From DASQZK01 sp963763215 (GTDB lineage: Bacteria > Bacteroidota > Bacteroidia > Bacteroidales > GCA-2748055), in the NCBI GenBank assembly GCA_963763215.1, contig CAVXNX010000031.1, forward strand, positions 298,236 through 362,235: a stretch of 64,000 bases of DNA, given 5' to 3'. The position numbers were made by a program, and so were the translations under genes. The notes below the pieces were generated by a model. The model did no database searches. It saw only the letters and a program-made list of their open reading frames with translations, and was not told where the DNA came from. This document shows, in pieces, positions 19,527-29,712 of the stretch. The first letter of the stretch is position 1; each line of letters begins with the position of its first letter.

Positions 19527-19581
19527 TTAGCAGAGCGCGCAGGCAACCCGCGATTGGTGCGAACCTGAACGAGCCCGGCCC
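19527..19581 (+). repeat. 55-bp direct repeat, copy 1 (copy 2 at 19844-19898)
   Basis: Begins TTAGCAGAGCGCG and ends GAACGAGCCCGGCCC. The second copy, 317 bases downstream, has the same length and two differences. No coding sense is apparent. Probably a dispersed intergenic repeat of this genome. Confidence 0.8.
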
Positions 19582-19996
19582 CTTTCAAACAATTCGTTCA
19601 AGGCCACCCGTAGGGGCGGTCGCGACCCGCCCGTCTTGGTGGACACCGATTACATGGGTAGATTGGTACGGGAGGACGTTGGGAACGCGGGGATACGTGG
19701 ATGCGGGAGGACACAGGACGAGGATCGTCGTCAGTTAACTATCAGGCAAATCGAAATGGAATTGTGAATGCAATCATCCCGATATAACGCTCCTCCACCA
19801 ACACCGTTTAAAATACATTCTCCGATGTCCACGATTTAAAACCTTAGCAGAGCGCGAGGGCAACCCGCGATTGGTGCGAACCTGAACGAGCCCGGCCCTC
19901 GTGATGAGGGCCCTGTGCGACAAGGGCGAGAGAAGGTTGTCAATCGCGGAGGGTTTCTTTGTTACTTTCTTTTGCCCTTGAAAAGAAAGTAAAAAG

Positions 19997-20096
19997 AAGT
20001 GATGGGTGATGGGTGATGGGGTGATGGTGATGGGTGATGGGGGTGATGGGTGATGGGTGATGGGTGATGGGTGATGGGTGATGGGGTGATGGGTCA
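19997..20096 (+). repeat. tandem GTGATGG heptamer array
   Basis: About 13 copies of GTGATGG with one-base length variation. Similar short arrays recur at 19290-19378 and, with other units, near 59200 and 61570. Confidence 0.85.
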
Positions 20097-20133
20097 GTCA
20101 AACCGATATTTTTATAAGGTCTTTTGAGGCAAC

Positions 20134-20161
20134 CCGTAGGGGCGGGTCGCGACCCGCCCGT
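20134..20161 (+). repeat. GC-rich palindromic dispersed repeat
   Basis: The core GGGCGGGTCGCGACCCGCCC at 20140-20159 is a perfect 20-base palindrome, flanked by CCGTAG. A second copy at 19608-19635 has one G less in the left arm. Each is followed at a short distance by TACATGGGTA, so the repeated unit is longer than the palindrome. Confidence 0.75.
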
Positions 20162-20824
20162 CAATATGGATACATGGGTACGGAGGAATGGGAAGTCGAG
20201 AGGTCGTCGATCGACGTCAGACACGTGTTTGGCAAATCGGAACCACCAAACGGGTGATATGCTAAAGATTCCGTTCCCTCTGAAACCCGCATAAAAACAG
20301 CCTGTTAATAACTTTTCCTCAAAATGTCCGGAAACGGACGCTGAGATTTGGGGCGCTGGAACGATTAAGGGCCGGAAGGTGTAAGGTGGGGGTGGGTCCC
20401 TATTACATCTAAGACGTTATTAAAAAGGATATTGCCAGAGCTGTGCCCGGATGTCAGGGAAGTGAGGAAGGAAGTGAGGAAGTGAGGAAGTGAGAAAGTG
20501 AGAAGGTTATGGGGTTATGGGGTGAGAAGTAAGAGATCCCGGGTCAAACAGTCAACCGAAATGACAAATGCCGCCTGATCATTGCCCGGAAAGTTATGGG
20601 ATTATGGAAGTTATGGGGTGCGAAGGCGTGATAAGGTCGTTCACCGTCATGCCGATGTTCCCATAAACGTTTACATCTCTACCTCCGTGGAAGTGTTTTT
20701 TCCGCTCCTTCCTCCTTCCTCCTTCCTCCTTCCAGCTTCCACCTTCTGACCCATCACTGTACTTTTGGGAACGTGGATATGTGGGTCCGGGAAGACCATA
20801 CCAACAAGCTCTAAGCCGCCATGG

Positions 20825-22273
20825 CTATTCCGTCCCTTCGATGACCTTGCGCTCCTGCTCACTGGTTTTTTTGATCAGGACCGTCATATCGTCCCTGAAT
20901 GCCGGCAATACGGCGGGCTGAAGTCGACCCAGCCCGTCCGACGTGACAGGCAGCTGCGTGAGCACCGCTAAGCTGACAGGATCGATACATTCGAGTTCAT
21001 AGCTGCCACCTGGCAAACGCAGGTTGACATTCACGTTCCCCGATTCTTGCCCGGTCTCTTTTGTACAAAGATATACGATGGTGGTGGTGCGTTCACCATC
21101 TGTCAGGGCTGACACGATCAAGTCGTTGTTTTCGGTCTGGAAAACCGTATAATTCGGATCCAGTTCCCAGAACGGCTGCGAACGGAAAAAATCCGCCAGG
21201 GGCCTGATAAACTCATGGCCTGGTCCGCGGTAATCCGGATCGTTGATCCCTTCACATCCTTCCCATGAATGATAGGTCCAGAAACATCCGCTCGCGCACC
21301 AGATCCAGCTTTGTTTTCGCCGGCTGACCGGGTCGTCATTTTTATGCCGGATCTCCCTTCCCGTTTCGTTGTTGAAAGCGGGTTTGCCATAGCTCCGCGT
21401 ATTGCGGGCCACATCCCGATACCATCTGTCGAGCGGATACCGGGGGGTGGAACCGGTGCAGGTATGCACAATGGCCAGATCCATCCATTCCTTATGCGGC
21501 CAGACGGCATCATCGGTGGTGCCGGTAGAAGTGCAGACAGGATGCCGGTAAGGGTCATATTTCCTGAAGAATGCGCCGACAGAATCCTGGAACGCTTCGT
21601 TGCCGATGTATTCGTTCTCGATCTCCCAGGTCAGGATGTTGGAATACCGGCTCAGCCTGTCGAGGATCATCTGCCAGTAAAATCGCTGCGTCGCAGCATC
21701 CCCCTTCACCGGCTTCAGCTTTGTGTAGATGACGAGATCGAAGCCGATGCCCCTCTCTCCTGCCATTTTTATACGCCGCTCCACCCTCTGCCAGTATTCT
21801 TCGTTCAGTCGGGTCCAGTCGGGATTTTCACGGCTCCCTCCCCATGGCCACAATTCGATACCAAGGTGATCCATATAGGGCTCGCCTTCCAATGCGACAC
21901 GAAGGACATTCACCCCCTGTTCGCCGGCGCGTCTGAGGACCATGGCCGGGTCGTCGCATCCGAAATACGCCCAGGCGGTTTTATTCATCACAAACAAATG
22001 CCGGCCTTCCCGGTTAACGAACTGGCAAGGGTAAAGGGGATCGACGGCATAGGGCGAAGTGAACACGGAATCGAAACTGACCAGGGACGCATGGCATGGA
22101 TGGGGATGCGCATTCCCTGCCTCGTCAATCCCGCCGAACCGCTTCAAAGGATCTCCAGGCAATGCTGCGACATGCACGGGTTTCCCCCCGCCCGCTGATT
22201 GCCCCAAGCCCGGGAGGAGACAGCCCCACACGAGAATCCATACCGGCAACCCGGCCTTAAAAACAGCTTTCAT
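20825..22273 (-). CDS. secreted glycoside hydrolase, apiosidase-like (DUF4038) TIM barrel
   Basis: 482 residues with an N-terminal signal peptide (AGLPVWILVWGCLLPGLGQS). The domain opens with RHLFVMNKTAWAYFGCDDPA, the pattern of DUF4038/GH140-like enzymes. It continues with ILTWEIENEYIGNEAF, where the Glu of NE is the probable acid/base, and KPAFNNETGREI, where a Glu could be the nucleophile. A small beta domain ends the protein (VYLCTKETG...PAFRDDMTVLI). The substrate cannot be read from the sequence. It is the last gene of a minus-strand run with GH50 upstream. Intact. Confidence 0.68.
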   Translation of the reverse strand: MKAVFKAGLPVWILVWGCLLPGLGQSAGGGKPVHVAALPGDPLKRFGGIDEAGNAHPHPCHASLVSFDSVFTSPYAVDPLYPCQFVNREGRHLFVMNKTAWAYFGCDDPAMVLRRAGEQGVNVLRVALEGEPYMDHLGIELWPWGGSRENPDWTRLNEEYWQRVERRIKMAGERGIGFDLVIYTKLKPVKGDAATQRFYWQMILDRLSRYSNILTWEIENEYIGNEAFQDSVGAFFRKYDPYRHPVCTSTGTTDDAVWPHKEWMDLAIVHTCTGSTPRYPLDRWYRDVARNTRSYGKPAFNNETGREIRHKNDDPVSRRKQSWIWCASGCFWTYHSWEGCEGINDPDYRGPGHEFIRPLADFFRSQPFWELDPNYTVFQTENNDLIVSALTDGERTTTIVYLCTKETGQESGNVNVNLRLPGGSYELECIDPVSLAVLTQLPVTSDGLGRLQPAVLPAFRDDMTVLIKKTSEQERKVIEGTE

Positions 22274-22336
22274 CGATATCGGTTTAGGTGAGAGAGGATA
22301 AAACTAAATGTTTTCATCTTATTCGCCAACCCGGCA

Positions 22337-24427
22337 TCAGAATGCAATGGAAGGGATCACTTTTGCTTTTTTCGAAAAGGGATGTTTCTTCCCGGAGGCA
22401 ACCCTGTAGAGCCTTCCGTGGGTCCTGGCAGCTGCCTCGAAGAGCTCCGTGTAAGAGCGGTAAAGGATATCGTTAAAGCCGATATTGTAGTTTTCCCCGT
22501 CGTAACGGCCTGCCACAGGCTGGTCCATCCACTGAAAATAGTGGATACCGATCAGTTCGGGTCGCGAGAATCCCTGCTCGAGGTAGTACCGGTAGGCCCG
22601 TCCGCGGCCTTCAGTGGAGGCCACCCCGCACAACCCGGTTGAAGGCAGTCCCCGGTCGATCGCGCCGAAATGAAATTCCCCGATCATGACCGGTTTGCCG
22701 GTGATCTTGTAAATATCTGCCGTCGGTGGCGGTCCCGGCGTATGGTAACCGTTGATGGAATAGACATCAAAGTACTCCCCTGCCCTGTAAAGGAGCGGAG
22801 AACTGATGTACGCATAGCGCATCCCGAGGTTGAGATGGTTGGGATCCACTTTTTTCACTTCGTCGCAGACGGTGCCCACATATTTGTCGACCATCAGGTC
22901 GGTGAAAGCGGCAAAATCCTTCCGGCTGGCTTCCGAAGGGTATCTTTTAAAAACCTTCACATTGAGATCGGCAAATGCCTTCAGGTTCAGGTTCCAGGCT
23001 TTGTTGAACGCACCCAGGTCGTCCCCGTATTTCTCCCCAAGCCATTTGGCAAAGGCCATTTTGGTGAACGAAAGGTCGCCGGTGGCAAACATTTCGAAGG
23101 CAAGATCGTGATCGCCAAACGCCCACTGGGGCTCGTTCCGCAGAAAATATCCCACCAGGAACGGATCGTCGCGGTATCCAAGGAGCTGTTGGGCAAACCG
23201 TCGGGCATTGATCTTGTACTGGGGTGAAAAAGCATCGGGAAAATCCCGGAAGAGGAACACTTCGGTGACCGGAAAGCCCGAAAGAGGGAGGACATACGGC
23301 ATGCGGCTGTTCCGTGAAAAGGCCGAATCGGACCAGTTCCCGACGGTGTTAAATCCCGAGGAGACGAGTTTGTTCCGGGTGATCTTCGTCCATTTGGTCC
23401 GCCAGCCTGAGCCGAACATATCATGCATATTGACCCGGAAGAAATCGATCAGTTTCACCTTCCCCATATCCTGATACGCGAAGGCATAGCCGGAATCGCG
23501 CGGCGGAATCCGGCTGTACAGGTCTTCATTACCCCCGATGACACCGGTGAGGCCGGGCTGGACGCAATCCATCCCGAAACTCAAAAAAGCGTACCCGTCA
23601 GGGTCGGCAAACCACCAGCGTTTGCCATCGAAATGGGTGTGGAAAAAACCGGTGGAGTCAAACCGCAGTTCTTTCCATCCCCCGTAAGGGGAAAGGTTGC
23701 CGGGAAATTGGCTGTCAGAGTCGGCACGTGTTTGCAGTTCATTTTTCAGCCCTTCGAATTCGGCCGGGTTATGGGTTTTGCCCGGCCAGTCGGCGGTGTT
23801 CCATTGCCCGTAGGCATCGACCAGGGGCTGGCCGGGAGGGGAATCGTAAACGGGTATTTCGGAGCTGAGGTACATCGTGTCGATCTCAAAAACCGGTTCG
23901 AAACTCGGCGGCGCGTAAGGTCCCGGAATCAGTTTGATGGCCGCAATCTCCGACGGGTCGATCCGGCTTCCGAACACGACGCCTTTGAGTTGACGGGGAA
24001 CCCGCGGCAGGAAGATCTGCTGACCGTCCAGGTAGGAGAACGGGAAGATCAGCCAGGTTTGGAGATCGGGCAGGATTCCGATCTTTGCCGACAGACGGGG
24101 AGCCGTAGCCAGGGAACGGTTTGCCGAATCCAGGGTGAAAAACTCCAGGTTTATGATCCCGCTGTATGGATTGTGATGCCTGATGCCGATCACCAGGTAT
24201 TTTACCTTTGGGATATCCCGGAGTACGCCGGGATCGTCAATCATAAGGCCGGCATATGGCGAGTGCGTTTTGAGCAGGTAAGATCCGCCCCCGGAAGGCG
24301 AGAACTCCGCATTCCCCGAAAGGGTGAGCGTATTCAGACTGATCGCGTGATCCTGGGCGCTGAGTGTCGCTGTGAAGAAACAGGCGCCCAGGGAGAGCAG
24401 AAAAAACCGGTACAGGACTATTCTCAT
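22337..24427 (-). CDS. GH50-type beta-agarase-like glycoside hydrolase
   Basis: About 696 residues from ATG 24427, chosen because it begins the signal peptide MRIVLYRFFLLSLGACFFTA; the frame is open for 18 more codons upstream. The N-terminal half is a carbohydrate-binding-like beta domain. The C-terminal GH-A barrel has VGYFLRNEPQWAFG with the acid/base Glu, KPVMIGEFHFGAIDRG with the nucleophile Glu, and IGIHYFQWMDQPVAGRYDGE, all as in GH50. Characterised GH50 enzymes cleave agarose; related enzymes of other specificity exist, so the substrate is inferred. Secreted or periplasmic. Intact, and followed 64 bases later by the apiosidase-like gene. Confidence 0.83.
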   Translation of the reverse strand: MRIVLYRFFLLSLGACFFTATLSAQDHAISLNTLTLSGNAEFSPSGGGSYLLKTHSPYAGLMIDDPGVLRDIPKVKYLVIGIRHHNPYSGIINLEFFTLDSANRSLATAPRLSAKIGILPDLQTWLIFPFSYLDGQQIFLPRVPRQLKGVVFGSRIDPSEIAAIKLIPGPYAPPSFEPVFEIDTMYLSSEIPVYDSPPGQPLVDAYGQWNTADWPGKTHNPAEFEGLKNELQTRADSDSQFPGNLSPYGGWKELRFDSTGFFHTHFDGKRWWFADPDGYAFLSFGMDCVQPGLTGVIGGNEDLYSRIPPRDSGYAFAYQDMGKVKLIDFFRVNMHDMFGSGWRTKWTKITRNKLVSSGFNTVGNWSDSAFSRNSRMPYVLPLSGFPVTEVFLFRDFPDAFSPQYKINARRFAQQLLGYRDDPFLVGYFLRNEPQWAFGDHDLAFEMFATGDLSFTKMAFAKWLGEKYGDDLGAFNKAWNLNLKAFADLNVKVFKRYPSEASRKDFAAFTDLMVDKYVGTVCDEVKKVDPNHLNLGMRYAYISSPLLYRAGEYFDVYSINGYHTPGPPPTADIYKITGKPVMIGEFHFGAIDRGLPSTGLCGVASTEGRGRAYRYYLEQGFSRPELIGIHYFQWMDQPVAGRYDGENYNIGFNDILYRSYTELFEAAARTHGRLYRVASGKKHPFSKKAKVIPSIAF

Positions 24428-24477
24428 GGTCATGAATGTTAAAGTATAACGTATGTTCCGGGGCGGAAATGATCCGG

Positions 24478-24736
24478 TCATTCCTTCAGCCGCGACATGA
24501 TCTTTGAGGTCACCGAGTGCAGAAGGTTAATATCGGCGGCTCCCAGGAATGAGATCCGTTCAAGGATACGATTCATGTGAACCGTGCGCCATCATTTTCG
24601 CTTCAACCGACAGGTGATCGCAGGGTTCGATGAGCCTGAGGCGGGTAAAACCCATCGTCTCTAGCGCCCTGGCAGTGGCGCCAATATTCCCGGGAACCCC
24701 CGGTCGGTAAAGGATAAAAATGATCTCCATCTCCAT
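24478..24736 (-). pseudogene. SpoU/TrmJ-type RNA 2'-O-methyltransferase remnant with the middle missing
   Basis: The N-terminal 55 residues (MEIIFILYRPGVPGNIGATA, LRLIEPCDHLSVEAKMMAHG) are the start of a TrmJ-type SPOUT methyltransferase. The sequence then passes, with a frame change near 24575, into ILERISFLGAADINLLHSV and TSKIMSRLKE, which fits the C-terminus of the same family. The two parts add up to under 90 codons of a usual 170-260. The catalytic knot region is gone, so it cannot be active. It lies between the FAD oxidoreductase and the GH50 gene on the same strand. Confidence 0.65.
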
Positions 24737-24785
24737 GCGTTTTCTTGTCGTCGCCGTCCCGCCTGACTCGCAGGCAACGGAATGC

Positions 24786-26814
24786 TCACTGCCCCTGCTC
24801 CTTTTCCGCCGCGGGTACCAGGAGAACTGCATCGGCCGGAACAGGATAATCCGGGTCGTCGGCGATGATGCGGATATAGTCGCCCGACCGGAACGAAAAT
24901 GTGCCGAGGGGCGCCCAGTCGAAGGTATACGGGTTGATATCATAAACTTTCGTATCCGTTCCGGCGACGCTTTTCACTTCCACCTTCACCTTGCTGCTGT
25001 ATCTTTCAAAATCACGGTTATTCCAGGGCATTCTCGGAATATACAGAAATGCCCGGTAACGTTCCGGCCGGTCCGAGAATGCCGGGCTGAAAGGTGACGG
25101 AGCCGGGTGATGCGGAAGGTGAATGGAAAAGATGATCGGCTTTGTTCTGACCCATCCAATAGCTCCGTAATTCCCAGGGCCCCTGGATGCTGACCTGTGC
25201 CGAATCGGAATTATCCACCACGATGTCGGGAGGCGTTCCGTTCTGAAGCGGGTTGGCTGACAGCCGGCTGTTCAGGGCGGCGACATCGACCTTCTGCACC
25301 GGCACGTCTGCGTTAAGCGCCATGACAGAGGCCAGGCCCGTCACCTGGCCCAGAACCATAAAGACCGGCTCCATCCTGATCGAACCGAAGGCGATGTGTG
25401 AGGAGGACAGGCATACCGGCACAAGCAGGTTTTCACATTCCTCCCGTTTGGGGGTGAGTGAACGGTAGGATATCTCATAGGGAGGGAACCCGCCGATCTC
25501 AACGTTCCCTTCATTTTTCACCATTCCATTGACCACGACACGCTGGCAGTTATGCGAATCCATGGTGTAGGCGGCAAGGGCGATGCCGTCGTTGACCGTA
25601 CTGTCGCCGGTGCAGTTATGCTGGGTCATTACGTATTCGCCGATCATCCGCCTGGCTTCGCGAATGTACATTTGAGGCGGGAAATTTCCGTTGTCGGTGA
25701 ATTCATCGGCCGCCCATCCCCAGGAAAGCATCTGGTTGCGGAGGTATTCGGGGACAGCTTCGTCATGGCCGAGAAAATAGAGCAAATCCTTCGTATAGTT
25801 CTCCACATCCATGGCGATCCGGGCGCGGACGGAATAGCTCCCCTCCGGGTATGCATAATTCATCCCGATCGCATCGGTCGACATGGGACCCTTGTTGTTG
25901 ATGTCGGTCTTGCCGTTGGGCATGGGAGAAATAATGAGGTATTGCCCCAGATCCCCTTTCACACCGCTCTTTTCGCGATGGCGGATCACGCGCCTCAATA
26001 GCTCGAACGTTGCCGGATCATAGTCCTCGGGACGGGTCACCGGCACCATGTTGTCTTTATCCTGTGTGAGGCACAGCCGGTAATTGTATGCCTGGACGAG
26101 GGTATCGCCGGTACCGTCGGGGGCCACACCGGTTGCCTGTATTTCCCGGCACAGGCCGCTTGACGGATCGCCTTCCACGATATACGGATCGATACCATCG
26201 GGAAACTGGTGCCCATCCATCAGTTCCACCCCGTTGTAGGTCTCCCCGTAAGTGGCATTCGATTCCCTCCCCACGGTATAGGAAACGCCTGCCTTGGCCA
26301 TCAGGTCGCCCTCGTAGGAGCAGTCGATGAAATAGGAGGCGGAAATATCCCGGTCGGTGGCGGGATCCGGTGCCGGAGCATGTTCAAGCTCCAGCGATTC
26401 GATCCTGTTGTTCCGCATCTTAACGTCTTTAAGGCGGTATTCAGAAAGGACATCAAGGCCCGATTCTGCGATGTATTGCCTGAAGACATCCGCGGCAACA
26501 TGAGGCTCAAACTTCCAGGCCTCAAGTTTCCCGTAATGATCGCCGATGCGCCGGTAAAAATTCCTGGCAAGTCCCGTAACGGCATACTTGTTCCCGATAT
26601 CGGTCTGCCCCAGGCCGCTGCTGCTCAGTCCGCCGAGATGCCTGCCCGGCTCGACGAGCAAAACCTTTTTGCCTTCGAGCCTTGCGGAATAAGCGGCGAT
26701 GACCCCGGCAGACGTCCCGCCGTAAACGACGATGTCGTAGTCTTTTTCAACGTTCTTCCGGCAGGAGAATAACAGGAGCCCGATGAGAGGCAAGAGCCAT
26801 AAGATCCTTTTCAT
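24786..26814 (-). CDS. FAD-dependent oxidoreductase lipoprotein (xanthan lyase-type C-terminus), frameshifted near the end
   Basis: A lipoprotein signal (LLPLIGLLLFSC) precedes the dinucleotide fold KDYDIVVYGGTSAGVIAAYS and HLGGLSSSGLGQTDIG, the pattern of the FAD-dependent oxidoreductase family often found in glycan-use loci. The domain after about residue 520 (SVQ..GPWELRSYWMGQNKAD) is the xanthan-lyase-like tail. The long frame ends at 25018, but the tail continues in another frame (FSDRPERYRAFLYIPRMPW and YDINPYTFDWAPLGTFSFRS) to 24786 if one T is dropped from TTT near 25090. Total about 676 residues. GH20 lies 33 bases upstream, so they are probably one operon. The oxidised substrate is unknown. 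Confidence 0.82.
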
Positions 26815-26847
26815 TGTCTTTCGGTATTTCCGTTGGTTGGCCGGCCC

Positions 26848-28477
26848 CTATTCCGGTTTCGGGGGCATGCCGGTTTTTGAATAATTCAGTCCCAGTTTGT
26901 CGAACAGGTTCGCCTGACGGTTTACCCTCCGGTTGAAGTCGTCCATATCTTTCGCATCGGGCTGTGACCAGGCGATTTCGGACATGGCCAGAATTCGTGG
27001 GAAGACCATATATTCGACGTGCTTGTAATTGGGCATGTATTCCGTCCAGACATTACCCTGAACGCCAAGGATGTATTTCGTTTCATCCTCGCTGAGTGCT
27101 GCCGGGACAGGATTATACGAATAAACCGTATCGATGGGAAGATAACCGCCGATGGCCAGCGGCTCCTGGTCAACCGGCTTCGCCTGGTAATAGTCAAAAT
27201 AACAGTAATGCGTGGGGGTCATGATGACGTCATGCTTCATCCCGGCGGCTGCGATCCCGCCTTGCTGGCCGCGCCAGGACATGACCGTCGCGTTGGGCGC
27301 CAGGCCGCCTTCCAGGATCTCATCCCATCCGATGATATTCCTACCGTGGGCATTCAAAAATTTCTCGATCCGGTGAATGAAGTAACTCTGCATCTCATTT
27401 TCATCCTTCAGGCCCAGCTTCCGGATCATAGCCTGCACCTGGGGGCTCTCTTTCCACTGGTCTTTGATGGCCTCGTCGCCCCCGATATGGATGTATTGCG
27501 ATGGGAAAAGTTCCATCACCTCGGTCAGGACATCCTCGAGGAAGCTGAAGGTTTTGTCAGAAGGCATAAAGATGTAGGGAGAGATGCCCCATTCCGTTTT
27601 CACATTGATTTTCTTTCCCGTGACGCCCAGTTCGGGATAGGCCGCAATGGCTGCCTGGGCATGACCGGGCATTTCGATCTCCGGAACGACGGTAATAAAA
27701 CGGTCGGCGGCATATTTCACGATATCCTTTACTTCTTCCTGTGTGTAGAAGCCGCCGTACCTCTTCATCGTCATACTGAAGGGGCTTATGTGAAAAATTC
27801 CCCACCAGGGTGCTGTCACGCCAGGCACCGATGCTTGTCAGTTTGGGGTATTTCTTTATTTCGATGCGCCAGCCCTGGTCCTCAGTGAGATGCCAGTGAA
27901 AATGGTTGAATTTGTAAAGCGCCAGATTGTCGATGTATTTTTTCACGTCAGCGGCGTTCATAAAATGACGGCCAACATCGAGATGCATCCCGCGCCATTT
28001 AAAACGCGGCATGTCTGAGATCTTCATGGCCGGAACATCAAAACTCCCCTTGTCGGCCTTTGACGACAGGGCGATTTGTTCCAGGGTCATCAGGCCGTAA
28101 AAAACACCCGCGGGTGAACCCGAACGGATGGTAATGCCCTTCCTTCCCGATTCCAGGACATAACCTTCATCTCCCGGAACTTCGGGTGAAGTAAGATCCA
28201 GAACGATCGCATGTGAATCAGAGGCCTGGCCGCTCCCGTCAGTCACGAGGTTCAGTGACTGGTTTTTCTTCATATCACGGATAAAGATCTCTGCCGCTTG
28301 TTTTATCCGGGCATCCGGATTGCGGATGATCACCCGCGTGCCGTCGTCAACGGTGAAAGCCCCGTAGCCGGGTTCGATCACTGAGGGTTGAGGGACGATG
28401 GACAACTGATTTTTGTCGGTCTTTGTACAGGCTGTTGTCATAACCATCATCAGGGTAAGAAGATACAGGTTTTTCAT
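26848..28477 (-). CDS. GH20 beta-N-acetylhexosaminidase, frameshifted
   Basis: A lipoprotein signal peptide (YLLTLMMVMTTAC) begins the protein. The GH20b N-terminal domain is followed by the barrel start PRFKWRGMHLDVGRHFM and FNHFHWHLTEDQGWRIEIK. The frame shifts once near 27765 (one extra G) and then continues with VPEIEMPGHAQAAIAAYPEL and SQYIHIGGDEAIKDQW, which holds the catalytic Asp-Glu pair, then GWDEILEGGLAPNATVMSWR. It releases terminal N-acetylhexosamine from glycans, probably in the periplasm. About 542 residues combined, normal for the family. Confidence 0.88.
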
Positions 28478-28676
28478 GGTGATAGGGCGTAAGGTTTAGT
28501 GGGGCATTAATTTCAGAATAATTTCTCAGAAATGAAAAAGAATGCTGAAATATGCTTCCCCGGGCCCGCCATTTCTTCCCGGGAGCTTACCGGACTGCAA
28601 CCTGCGGTCCGGCGCTGGCGGGAAGCGAATGGCACACACCTTCTCCCCTTCCTGTTACCCGATCCTCACCGGATGA

Positions 28677-28965
28677 TCAGCTCGCGGCCCCGCCCTCCGG
28701 CTGTTCCGCGGTGCGATGGTATTTGTTGTAGTACTTCCGTTGCCACCGGCCATCGTACCTGTCGGTAAGAACGGCACCGGTGCGACACGCCCGCGAGAAG
28801 GATCCGGGAGAGGATGAACAGACCGGCCGTTTGCCAGAAGGTGATCACCGGTCCGTGAAATAAGACAGGGATGAGCCAGTTCCACAGGGACATTGTCAGC
28901 CAAATGGCGAGGATGACAAAACCGATCCCCAGGATTCCGAAACCTATGTACTTAAAAATTTTCAT
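28677..28965 (-). CDS. small inner-membrane protein of unknown function, frameshifted
   Basis: Begins MKIFKYIGFGILGIGFVILA with two predicted membrane spans, ending FWQTAGLFILSRILLAG. The basic tail makes sense in another frame after about 28775 (RYDGRWQRKYYNKYHRT). It starts 15 bases after the ECF sigma factor gene on the same strand, and this sigma/small-membrane-protein pairing is common in Bacteroidota. It may be an anti-sigma-like or envelope protein; no function is established. Confidence 0.6.
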
Positions 28966-28980
28966 CGTTTTTGAATTTAT

Positions 28981-29527
28981 TTAGTGATACAAATCTTTCA
29001 ATCGTTCTCTCATATACAGCACGGCATACCTTTTCCGGGAAATCAGGGTATTCACCCCTTCGCCCGTCATGGCCGCGATCTCTTTGAAGCTTTTGTCCTC
29101 GAATTCATGCAGGATAAAGACATCCCGTTGCCCGGGGGGCATCTCATCGAGAGCTTCTTGGATCCGCTCCCAGATCAGGTCCCGCAGTAACGCGTCTTCA
29201 GGGGTTCCATCGAGCTGAAGGCAAAACATCCTCCAACATGACAGGCAGTTCATCGTCCATGCCAGCGGGATCCCTGTAACCCAGGTTCACCGGTTTTTTC
29301 TTCCGGTAGAAGTCCGTGATCCGGTTGGTTGCCGTCCTGTAAAGCCAGGCGGTGATGCTTCCAACCGAACGGATATCGTTAAAGCCTGCAGTGAGCTGGT
29401 AGAAGACATCCTGCAAAATGTCCTCGGCATCAAGGGATACAGGGATCCGCTTCCGGATAAACCCGAGAAGCCGGTTGTGCTCCCGTTCAAAGGCATCGCC
29501 AATATCTTTCTGTTCAGCCGCTGTCAT
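28981..29527 (-). CDS. ECF-type RNA polymerase sigma factor, frameshifted
   Basis: Sigma region 2 is seen in FEREHNRLLGFIRKRIP and AEDILQDVFYQLTAGFND, then VGSITAWLYRTATNRITDFY. After a shift near 29225 region 4 follows: EALDEMPPGQRDVFILHEFE and KSFKEIAAMTGEGVNTLISR. The start at 29527 (MTAAEQKDIGDAF) is preferred over 29596, which would add an unusual basic stretch. About 180 residues. Divergent from the GH9 gene, it could regulate its own operon with the membrane protein downstream. No anti-sigma factor with a FecR domain is present, so it is not the usual TonB-linked type. Confidence 0.8.
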
Positions 29528-29712
29528 TTCATACCGTTTCTGGTTCCAAAGACGAATTCGGGCGAGGAATATTTTAAAGATACGGCGAATATTCAAAGCG
29601 CCTCTAAAGGATCAACGGGAAAAAGCTTTTCAATAGCGATATTGGGCACGGTCCTGCCTTCAGCCGGAATTGAAATATCCTTACCTTTACCAGGCAATCA
29701 AACGATTCTCCC

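Larger units (their letters stand above)
19285..20824 (+). other. 1.5-kb repeat-rich intergenic zone
   Basis: No gene is recognisable. The zone holds several short tandem arrays (19290-19378, 19997-20096, 20458-20525 and a CTTCCTC-type run near 20705-20740), a duplicated 55-base segment (19527-19581 and 19844-19898, two mismatches) and two copies of a GC-rich palindrome (19608-19635 and 20134-20161). Confidence 0.75.

Noticed and set aside
23423..24442. Long plus-strand frame of 339 codons
   Set aside because: Antisense to the GH50 gene, which has clear catalytic motifs and a signal peptide.
28532..28768. Plus-strand frame between GH20 and the sigma-factor operon
   Set aside because: It overlaps the tail of the small membrane protein in antisense and has no recognisable motif.
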